7,881 nt of DNA from positions 1 to 7,881 of the forward strand of contig JAEWKB010000150.1 of NCBI GenBank assembly GCA_023386255.1, read 5' to 3'. Position numbers and translations under genes: made by a program. Positions 1 through 6,170 of the stretch are shown here, in pieces; the first letter of the stretch is position 1, and each line of letters opens with the position of its first letter. The DNA comes from Bacteroidota bacterium. Its GTDB lineage: Bacteria > Bacteroidota > Bacteroidia > Flavobacteriales > Flavobacteriaceae. The notes under the pieces are model-generated. The model was not told where the DNA came from. It was given only the letters and a program-made list of their open reading frames with translations, and ran no database searches.

Positions 1-94
1 TGTATATCCTGATATAAAAGAAGATGAATTTGGCAACCTTTACATTATTACCATAACAGGAGACAACATCTCGCACCAGATGGTAAAAATGTAG
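1..94 (+). CDS. C-terminal end of an unidentified protein (partial)
   Basis: An open frame enters from the left edge (first full codon at position 2) and ends at a TAG at 92-94, leaving 30 residues. The tail reads in part EDEFGNLYIITITGDN and ends HQMVKM. It alternates polar and beta-branched residues like a beta-strand edge, and its composition is normal for this genome, so it looks like real coding sequence rather than chance. Too little remains to assign a family, and I do not recognise it. It lies on the same strand as smpB, 51 bases upstream. smpB has its own promoter in that gap, so the two need not be cotranscribed. No hairpin terminator is evident after the stop. Confidence 0.6.
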   Translation, partial: VYPDIKEDEFGNLYIITITGDNISHQMVKM

Positions 95-106
95 CCGTGG
101 TAATAG

Positions 107-137
107 TTGCTGCTTTAAAGTATTGTACTTACCTTTG
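107..137 (+). promoter_or_regulatory. Bacteroidota-type promoter of smpB
   Basis: A perfect TANNTTTG -7 box (TACCTTTG) lies at 130-137, with a TTG at 107-109 acting as the -33 element and 20 bases between them. This matches the known flavobacterial sigma-A pattern of TTG, 17-23 bases, then TANNTTTG. Transcription would be expected to start a few bases past 137, close to the smpB ATG at 146. The transcript leader would then be only a handful of bases. The call rests on motif match and position; no start-site data are available. Confidence 0.7.
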
Positions 138-145
138 CTGTCCTT

Positions 146-601
146 ATGCAAAAAACGGTAAACATACTAAACAGGCGAGCCCGCTTTGAATATGAGATAC
201 TTGAAAAGTACACCGCGGGTATGGTACTTGCAGGATCTGAAATCAAGTCTATCCGGCTGGGTAAAGCCTCTATTGCCGAAAGCTTTTGCGAATTCCAGAA
301 CCATGAACTTTTTGTTATAAACAGCAATATTGAGGAGTACGCCTACAGCCGAAGCTTCAGCCACATGCCCAAAAGCGAAAGAAAGCTGCTGCTGAATAAA
401 AAGGAGCTTAAAAACCTTGAAAAAAGCGTACAGAATAAGGGCCTAACGATAATACCGCTGCGGCTGTTCACCAATGAAAAGGGAATAGCAAAGCTGGAAA
501 TAGGACTTTGCCGCGGTAAAAAGAACTACGACAAGCGCGAAACTATGAAAGAGCGCGATACAAAGCGCGACCTTGACAGGATAAAGAAAGAGTTTAAATA
601 A
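146..601 (+). CDS. smpB: SsrA-binding protein SmpB
   Basis: SmpB binds tmRNA (SsrA) and delivers it to stalled ribosomes for trans-translation, which tags the incomplete protein for destruction; it acts in the cytoplasm. The 151-residue product has the normal family length and all the hallmark segments. These are NRRARFEYEI near the N-terminus (9-18), GSEIKSIR (30-37), the His73 and RKLLL segment (79-83), GLTIIPL (99-105) and GKKNYDKRE (124-132). A strongly basic C-terminal tail from about 131 onward is the part known to enter the decoding site and mRNA channel. The ATG at 146 gives the standard family N-terminus. No Shine-Dalgarno is visible, as usual in Bacteroidota. The gene is monocistronic by layout: its own promoter precedes it and a hairpin terminator starts at its stop codon. 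No ssrA gene is in the window. Identification is secure. Confidence 0.97.
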   Translation: MQKTVNILNRRARFEYEILEKYTAGMVLAGSEIKSIRLGKASIAESFCEFQNHELFVINSNIEEYAYSRSFSHMPKSERKLLLNKKELKNLEKSVQNKGLTIIPLRLFTNEKGIAKLEIGLCRGKKNYDKRETMKERDTKRDLDRIKKEFK

Positions 602-626
602 AAAAGCCGGCAATGCCGGCTTTTTT
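600..626. terminator. Bidirectional intrinsic terminator between smpB and the convergent gene
   Basis: Six A residues (600-605), GCCGGC (606-611), the loop AAT (612-614), GCCGGC (615-620) and six T residues (621-626) form a perfect inverted repeat. Read on either strand it gives a GC-rich stem followed by a U tract, so it can end transcription of smpB rightward and of the large minus-strand gene leftward. The final A of the smpB TAA stop (599-601) is inside the A tract, and the opposing stop codon (628-630) lies two bases beyond the T tract. The terminator therefore fills essentially the whole intergenic space. Confidence 0.92.
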
Positions 627-627
627 A

Positions 628-3600
628 CTACTTAAATCCTGCTACCTGTTCCTCGGCAGCTATAACCGCCTCAACAAATTTCTTGAATTCAGGATATTCG
701 GCAGCTGTTATGTCATCCCATGCTACAGTTGCGGTTCGTACCACCTTCAGCGCATTTGGCGCCGCCAGCGTAAACTTCAGGCTGTATTTGTGCCCTTTGT
801 AAGTAAGTTCAGCATCGGCAGGTACTTCTACGAACTTTTTGCCTTCAGCAATGTTTAAAACAACTTCGGTGTTGTAAAGCTTACAGTTTTCATAACTTGT
901 GTAGTTAATATCAAAGTTCCGCTTTTCACCTGCAATTATATCGCGGGTATATATCTTATCAATATAGGGCACCTGGCAGATTTTAAGGCTGCCAACTGAC
1001 TGTACCTTTTCTGATATGCTAAATTTAGTTTCAAAAGCTATGCTTTCTCCAAAACGCTCATTTTCCAGAAGTTTGGCAGAGCCGAATGAAATTGTTTTAT
1101 CAAGTTTTCCATTCAGGTTCTCCTCAAATTCTTTTTTGCGCACCTCATCAGTAGTATCACCCGAAAATAATTCGTTATAGTAGGATTTGATGCTGCCGGT
1201 AAATTTTTGCGTTACTGTAAATGATTTGGAATTTTCATCAATAGTTACGGCTGTTTTGTTGGTAATGGTATTAGGCAGTGCATTGTTAAAGTTAAGGTTT
1301 ATAATACCTGACTTTTCATTTTCTGTCTTATCAAAGGAGATTACAAGGGCTTTGGCATTGTACAGGCTAAATGGCATGGCTTTAAAGGGCAGGTAATTAT
1401 TGGTCATTTCAAGGTAATGGTCTTTACCGTCCAGCTGTACCTTTACAATACAATGGTTAAAATCAATACTTGGCAGCTTAAGCACCTTAACACCATTGTC
1501 GTTAGTTGATACCAGTACCAGGTTAGCCTTAAGCCCTGCGCGTTCGGCCAGCGTAACAAACAGCGTAGAAAGGTCCTTACAATCGCCCAGCCTTGTTGTT
1601 ATAGTTTTAGAGGGCTTTTGCGGCACATAACCACTTTGCCTGAAGTCAAGCGAGCTATACGTTATGTTCTCTTCTATGTATTTGTATATCCTGTAGGCAA
1701 TTTCATGTTGGGAAAGCCCAGCAGTGCCTTGTGGGAAAATCTGGTTGTAGGCTTTAAGCACCACATTGTCAGTTTTCATGTTTTTCTTCACAAGGTCAGC
1801 ATACCAGTTCGAAATATCCGACCAGCTTTTTATGGAGCTTATCCGTATTTGATTGGCAACATCGCTAAAGGCAGGAGAATACTGCTCTTCAAGTGGCAGG
1901 GCTTGCACATCTTTCCGTTCCCACGATACGTAAGTACGGTCGTTCAGTTTCTTTGTTTTTGCAGGTATTGCACCATTTGTAACATCATAAGCAAATGTTA
2001 CATCAGCCGGGTGTATTATGCCCAGAACAGTTTGCCTTGAAGGATAAACTCCGTTAAAGGTGTAGGCAATGGTAAAATCTTTGTAAAACCTGCCGTAGCT
2101 GTTATTTATCTTTTCATACTGCACCAGTACAACGTCATTAACCTTAAGGTTTGTAAATACCAGATCATCATAATTCGTATCAGCAGGTACAATAGTACCG
2201 TCAGGTTTTACTATTTCAGCTTTAATAATGTTAAAATTACTCTCCCCCAGGCTGTATTCCTTTAAGTTTTCAATCCCGTTTTCGGCAACAACTTCATAAA
2301 TGTAGGTTACCTTGGTTTTCCTGCTTCCTTCCGGCAATATGTTCACAATGTATTCATCAAGCAGAATATTAACGCCGTTATCGGTAGGCATTTTAGAGTT
2401 ACGGCGCTGCTTTATAATGCTGTAAACATCTTTAGTGGCCACCTGCTCTATTTCATCAGGTGTTTTGGTAAGGTCATACAAGGCTTTGCGCAATGTTGAA
2501 TTTGACGAATGGTAACGCAGTGACTCCCTGTAATATTTCTCTGCATCCTTAGAGTTTTTTAAAGCATTAAAACTTACCCCTTTCTTCTCAAGCAACTGGA
2601 ATGAGTAAGGGAAATTTTTCAGCCCTATCTCAATATATTTAAGAGCCTCCTCATAGTTGTTTGCCCCGTTAGCAACAGCTATTGCATCAGCATACATATC
2701 GTTGAAGTATGGATAATTTTCAATGCGTTTGTTTATCAGCTTCCTGGCATCTTCCTTGCTCCCGCTGTTGTGGTAGTACGAAATAAGTGCATTTTCGGCG
2801 CCAAAATTCTCAATGCGGGAAGTAAGGTCTTTCAATATGGCTATTGTTTTATCTTTATTACCCTTAAGGCTGGTATGCAGCTGCGAAAAACTGTTTATAA
2901 ACCTGTCGTTATTGTGCGATACAGCAATAATTTCATCTGCTTTTTTCAGGAGCATATCAATATCCTGCTTGCGTGATGCAATAAAATATTCATAAAGAAG
3001 TGCAAAGTGTGGAGAAATAAGCTTTTCGGCGCGGCTGTGGTACTTTTCAAGCTCCTGCATAGATGCTGACTCCAGCCAGTCGCCATCCTGGAACTTACTG
3101 GCAAGGGTATAGTAATAGCTCTCGTCATTAACCATTATATTTTTAGCCAGCTCTTCGGCTCTTTCGGTTTCACCTACAGTATTGTACATATTAATAAGGC
3201 GCACGTTCAGCATCGAGCTCTGCGGATATTTTGCCGAAAGGCTTTCCAAAACTTCATAGGCCTGCTCCGTTTTATGATTATTAGTATAAGCATCAAAAAG
3301 CAATATCCTGTAGAAAGGGTTGTCAGGGTTCTGGCTTATTTTATCAATAAGATATTGTTCAAACTGTGGGGTAACTTCTGTAGCATTAACGTCAGATGCC
3401 TGTACTTTTACATATGGCCTGTAACTGTCATAGTAAACAAGCTGTGGAAGCGGCCTGCCCTCTAAGTCCTTAACCGATGCAAAAAAATAATCATGATTGC
3501 CGGTAGTTGATGATTTTAGCAATAGCCTGTTCATCCCTTTTTTAAGGTTAAACTTTATAAGGTACGCGTTAAGATCAGTCCTTTGTATCAGGTCGTTACT

Positions 3601-4374
3601 GTAAGCTTCAACATCGTTTACAAAAATCTTAAGCGGGCCGCTTGCCCCAAAATTAAGCAGCACTTCCCTGTCAGTGTCCGATTCTATAAAGGTTTGCGCA
3701 TAAATAACCCCGTTGCCGTATTCTTCTTCATTAATGTAGAAGTGAAAGCCTTCATTCTGTTTTATAGCAGGCACATACCAGTTAATAATGCCATTGCTGT
3801 TGGCATTAAAAGTTTTATCATTTTTAGCATAAGTTTCCGGCTCGTAATCAGTGTTCATGCCGCTCCCGTTAAGGTTCTCAAAAACACCACAGTACTGCCA
3901 GTTTTGTATTGACCCGAGTTTGTTTATATTTTCTGAATAACCTGTATAATTAAACCTTTTCCTGTCAAAAACGGCTTTATTGTAGGTAACAAACTGATTG
4001 TTAGCAAACTGTGGAAGCCCTGCCAGGTAATCAATCTTTTTAAACACCAGGTCGTCATACCCGGATAAATTAGGATTACCCATAGCAAAAGCCTGGTACC
4101 ATACAGGATATAGGTAATGCTCATGATCTTTTAAGGTGATGAACTGCTTTAAGAAAGTTTCATCAAAATATATCTGCCCCTGCTCCTGCTTTATCATGGC
4201 ATCCAGCACTAACAGCTCTATACTGCTGTTGGTTTTGCCTTTAAAGGTCTTGTCAAACAATACACGTGCATCGCTGCGCTTATTGGTTAATAGCAGGTTC
4301 CACACTTTGTCAGTGCTTTGCGCCTGTAGCAACGTTGCTGTTAATAGCAACATGCCTAAAAAAATCTTCTTCAT
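628..4374 (-). CDS. Large secreted DUF3857 / transglutaminase-like protein with TPR-like repeats
   Basis: This 1248-residue protein begins with a Sec signal peptide (MKKIFLG followed by a leucine-rich core, probable cleavage after Ala18), so it should act in the periplasm or at the surface. Helical, TPR-like segments follow. A probable jelly-roll domain spans about 185-320, with a GPLKIFVNDVEAYSNDL segment and a KKGMNRLLLK strand. More TPR-like repeats run from about 345 to 630. A DUF3857 domain lies at about 665-820, then a transglutaminase-like fold at about 885-1000 with GDCKDLS (Cys932) and FNHCIV (His974). A beta-rich tail closes the protein. The usual third catalytic residue, Asp, appears to be Glu989 (YLEMT). 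DUF3857 plus transglutaminase proteins are widespread in Bacteroidota, but their substrate is unknown; cysteine-type peptide cleavage or crosslinking is possible. The ATG at 4372-4374 was chosen because it begins the signal peptide; a longer frame to 4446 only overlaps pcm. The gene lies 13 bases after the pcm stop and is probably cotranscribed with it. Confidence 0.9.
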   Translation of the reverse strand: MKKIFLGMLLLTATLLQAQSTDKVWNLLLTNKRSDARVLFDKTFKGKTNSSIELLVLDAMIKQEQGQIYFDETFLKQFITLKDHEHYLYPVWYQAFAMGNPNLSGYDDLVFKKIDYLAGLPQFANNQFVTYNKAVFDRKRFNYTGYSENINKLGSIQNWQYCGVFENLNGSGMNTDYEPETYAKNDKTFNANSNGIINWYVPAIKQNEGFHFYINEEEYGNGVIYAQTFIESDTDREVLLNFGASGPLKIFVNDVEAYSNDLIQRTDLNAYLIKFNLKKGMNRLLLKSSTTGNHDYFFASVKDLEGRPLPQLVYYDSYRPYVKVQASDVNATEVTPQFEQYLIDKISQNPDNPFYRILLFDAYTNNHKTEQAYEVLESLSAKYPQSSMLNVRLINMYNTVGETERAEELAKNIMVNDESYYYTLASKFQDGDWLESASMQELEKYHSRAEKLISPHFALLYEYFIASRKQDIDMLLKKADEIIAVSHNNDRFINSFSQLHTSLKGNKDKTIAILKDLTSRIENFGAENALISYYHNSGSKEDARKLINKRIENYPYFNDMYADAIAVANGANNYEEALKYIEIGLKNFPYSFQLLEKKGVSFNALKNSKDAEKYYRESLRYHSSNSTLRKALYDLTKTPDEIEQVATKDVYSIIKQRRNSKMPTDNGVNILLDEYIVNILPEGSRKTKVTYIYEVVAENGIENLKEYSLGESNFNIIKAEIVKPDGTIVPADTNYDDLVFTNLKVNDVVLVQYEKINNSYGRFYKDFTIAYTFNGVYPSRQTVLGIIHPADVTFAYDVTNGAIPAKTKKLNDRTYVSWERKDVQALPLEEQYSPAFSDVANQIRISSIKSWSDISNWYADLVKKNMKTDNVVLKAYNQIFPQGTAGLSQHEIAYRIYKYIEENITYSSLDFRQSGYVPQKPSKTITTRLGDCKDLSTLFVTLAERAGLKANLVLVSTNDNGVKVLKLPSIDFNHCIVKVQLDGKDHYLEMTNNYLPFKAMPFSLYNAKALVISFDKTENEKSGIINLNFNNALPNTITNKTAVTIDENSKSFTVTQKFTGSIKSYYNELFSGDTTDEVRKKEFEENLNGKLDKTISFGSAKLLENERFGESIAFETKFSISEKVQSVGSLKICQVPYIDKIYTRDIIAGEKRNFDINYTSYENCKLYNTEVVLNIAEGKKFVEVPADAELTYKGHKYSLKFTLAAPNALKVVRTATVAWDDITAAEYPEFKKFVEAVIAAEEQVAGFK

Positions 4375-4387
4375 AATATATTGGGGG

Positions 4388-5029
4388 TTAGTTTTTATTT
4401 TCAAGCAGCGGCACAAACCTGAACTCGCCAAACTCATGCTTTTCAAACTGCGTTTCGCTTTTCCTAATAAGCATCGTCATTATCTGTTTTTCATCTCCCA
4501 GCGGTATTACGAGCCTTCCGCCCAATTTAAGCTGTGCCATAAGCGGTTTAGGTATTACAGGTGCTCCGGCGGTTACAATAATACTGTCAAAAGGGGCATA
4601 ATTAGGCAGCCCCTTGTAACCATCGCCAAAAGAGAGGTGCTTAGGCCGTATGCCAAGCTTGGGCAGCAATAGCGAAGTGGTTTTAAAAAGCTCATTCTGC
4701 CTTTCCACGCTATACACCTTGGCTCCCATAGCCCATAAAATGGCCGTCTGGTAACCCGATCCTGTTCCTATTTCAAGCACTTTATGGTCTTTCTTTACTT
4801 CAAGCAACTGCGACTGGAAAGCTACAGTATAAGGTTGTGAAATAGTTTGTCCCGCACCTATCGGGAAAGCTTTGTCCTGATAAGCAAAATCTTCAAAAGA
4901 AGATTCCATAAAAAGGTGGCGCGGAATCTTTTTTATCGCGTCCAGAACATTTTTGTCGGTTATGCCTTTTTGTTCCAGTACGGATACAAGCTGATTACGA
5001 AGTCCCTGGTGTTTGGCAGTATCTTTCAC
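4388..5029 (-). CDS. pcm: Protein-L-isoaspartate O-methyltransferase
   Basis: Pcm uses S-adenosylmethionine to methylate isoaspartyl residues that form by spontaneous damage of Asn and Asp, starting their repair; it acts in the cytoplasm. The 213-residue product has the normal length. It carries the family signature FPIGAGQTISQPY (55-67, including the conserved Ser64), SAM-binding motif I VLEIGTGSGYQ (84-94), the acidic strand end YSVER (106-110), GDGYKGL (135-141), FDSIIVTAGAP (147-157) and GGRLVIPLG (170-178). The start is a GTG at 5027-5029. No in-frame ATG lies between it and an upstream stop (5051-5053), and MKDTAKHQGLR fits the family N-terminus. No convincing promoter box was found for it in the divergent region. 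It is the first gene of a leftward pair with the transglutaminase-like gene. Confidence 0.95.
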   Translation of the reverse strand: MKDTAKHQGLRNQLVSVLEQKGITDKNVLDAIKKIPRHLFMESSFEDFAYQDKAFPIGAGQTISQPYTVAFQSQLLEVKKDHKVLEIGTGSGYQTAILWAMGAKVYSVERQNELFKTTSLLLPKLGIRPKHLSFGDGYKGLPNYAPFDSIIVTAGAPVIPKPLMAQLKLGGRLVIPLGDEKQIMTMLIRKSETQFEKHEFGEFRFVPLLENKN

Positions 5030-5199
5030 GGTGTAGGATAGAATTTTTGGCTAAAATAGAAAACATTTTGTGATAGAAAAACCTGCCATAGCCATCATTT
5101 TAAAAATGTTAATAAATCCTTAAATCCTGTAGCTATTATTTTAAAGCGGTTTTAGAATTTGAAGCCAAATAATGCTATTTTTGTTTAAAATATAGTTGT
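5030..5199. other. AT-rich divergent intergenic region with small palindrome and tandem repeat
   Basis: This 170-base spacer separates pcm (leftward) from the Gfo/Idh gene (rightward) and must hold promoters for both. Visible signals are a 13-base perfect palindrome around a central A, CATTTTAAAAATG (5096-5108), and two tandem copies of TAAATCCT (5113-5120 and 5121-5128). A TANNTTTG box for the rightward gene is listed separately. For the leftward gene the best candidate is a one-mismatch TATTTTAG on the minus strand, close to the GTG and without a clear -33 partner. No open reading frame of note and no riboswitch-like structure were seen. Confidence 0.5.
5176..5183 (+). promoter_or_regulatory. 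Probable -7 box driving the rightward operon
   Basis: TATTTTTG at 5176-5183 is a perfect match to the TANNTTTG -7 consensus and lies 16 bases before the ATG at 5200. The -33 element is weak. The TTTG ending at 5161 is only 14 bases away, which is too close, and a T-rich run near 5150-5153 is at better spacing (22 bases) but lacks the G. In such AT-rich DNA a T-run match is less specific than the smpB one, so this is a moderate call. Confidence 0.5.
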
Positions 5200-6165
5200 A
5201 TGTTAAAAGTTGGAGTATTAGGCGCCGGCCACCTTGGTAAAATCCACCTTCGCCTGCTGAACCAATCCGAAAAATATGAACTTACGGGCTTTTATGACCC
5301 TGACAGTACTAACGCTGATAAAGTTGCGCAGGAGTTTGGCTATAAAAAGTTTGACACCATTACTGAACTTATTGAAGCAGTGGATGTTGTAGACATAGTA
5401 ACCCCTACCCTCTCTCATTTTGACTGTGCCAAAGAAGCCATTGAAGCGGGAAAGCATGTTTTTATTGAAAAACCTATAGCCAACACGATTGAAGAAGCTG
5501 AAGAGATAATAAAGCTGGCTAAACAGTATAATGTAAAAGGCCAAGTGGGCCATGTAGAGCGGTTTAACCCTGCTTTTATTGCTACCAAGAACATGATACA
5601 AAACCCTATGTTCGTAGAAACACACAGGCTGGCAGAGTTTAACCCCCGCGGTACAGATGTGCCTGTAGTACTGGACCTTATGATTCATGATATTGATGCG
5701 ATACTAAGTGTTGTAAAATCAAAAGTTAAGAACATAAATGCAAGCGCTGTATCAGTTATAAGCGAAACACCCGATATTGCCAATGCACGCATTGAATTTG
5801 AGAACGGATGCGTGGCCAACCTCACCTCAAGCCGTATCTCGCTGAAAAACATGCGTAAATCACGTTTCTTCCAAAAGGATGCCTATATTTCAGTTGACTT
5901 TTTAGATAAGGTTTGTGAGGTAGTGAAGATGAAGGACGCACCTGAAAACCCGGGAGATTTTGACATGATATTGCAAAATGCCGAGGGTGTGAAAAAACAA
6001 ATATATTTTGACAATCCTGATGTACACCAAAACAATGCGATACTTGATGAACTTGAAACCTTTGCCGATGCAATAACTACCGGTACTGAGCCAGTGGTAA
6101 CGCTGGAGGACGGCACAGAGGCGCTGCGCATTGCCTACCAGATAATTGATTGTTTTAAAAAATAA
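5200..6165 (+). CDS. Gfo/Idh/MocA family NAD(P)-dependent oxidoreductase
   Basis: A 321-residue cytoplasmic dehydrogenase. An N-terminal Rossmann fold carries the dinucleotide-binding sequence VGVLGAGHLGKIH (4-16). The family signature EKP (90-92) supplies the conserved lysine (Lys91). The C-terminal substrate domain includes GHVERFNPAF (117-126) and VLDLMIHDID (157-166), whose His163 and Asp164 fall where the catalytic His is found in this family. Members oxidise or reduce sugars, sugar nucleotides or cyclitols. The HVERFNP and FNPRGTDV segments recall the subgroup containing GnnA, the UDP-N-acetylglucosamine 3-dehydrogenase of lipid A synthesis. That resemblance is from memory, and no GnnB-like aminotransferase partner is in the window, so the substrate stays open. 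The ATG at 5200 places the Rossmann strand immediately at the N-terminus, as expected. The next gene starts 5 bases after the stop, so this is the first gene of a tight rightward operon. Confidence 0.9.
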   Translation: MLKVGVLGAGHLGKIHLRLLNQSEKYELTGFYDPDSTNADKVAQEFGYKKFDTITELIEAVDVVDIVTPTLSHFDCAKEAIEAGKHVFIEKPIANTIEEAEEIIKLAKQYNVKGQVGHVERFNPAFIATKNMIQNPMFVETHRLAEFNPRGTDVPVVLDLMIHDIDAILSVVKSKVKNINASAVSVISETPDIANARIEFENGCVANLTSSRISLKNMRKSRFFQKDAYISVDFLDKVCEVVKMKDAPENPGDFDMILQNAEGVKKQIYFDNPDVHQNNAILDELETFADAITTGTEPVVTLEDGTEALRIAYQIIDCFKK

Positions 6166-6170
6166 AATCT

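Noticed and set aside
95..145. A tmRNA or other small RNA gene next to smpB.
   Set aside because: The gap is only 51 bases, is accounted for by the promoter, and shows no tRNA-like fold or tag reading frame.
4375..4446. A 24-residue N-terminal extension of the large minus-strand protein (start at 4446).
   Set aside because: It would bury the clear signal peptide beginning at 4374 and overlap the pcm 3' end; the extension has no recognisable content.
4136..4672. A 178-codon plus-strand open frame, opposite pcm and the start of the large gene.
   Set aside because: It is antisense to two well-supported genes and its translation is Cys-, Arg- and Tyr-rich with no family features.
5040..5075. 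A possible minus-strand promoter (TATTTTAG) for pcm.
   Set aside because: It has one mismatch to TANNTTTG, no convincing -33 element, and lies in AT-rich DNA where such matches are common; not firm enough to list as a promoter.
5218..5688. A 156-codon minus-strand open frame inside the Gfo/Idh gene.
   Set aside because: It is the reverse complement of conserved Rossmann and EKP coding sequence, and its own translation is not protein-like.
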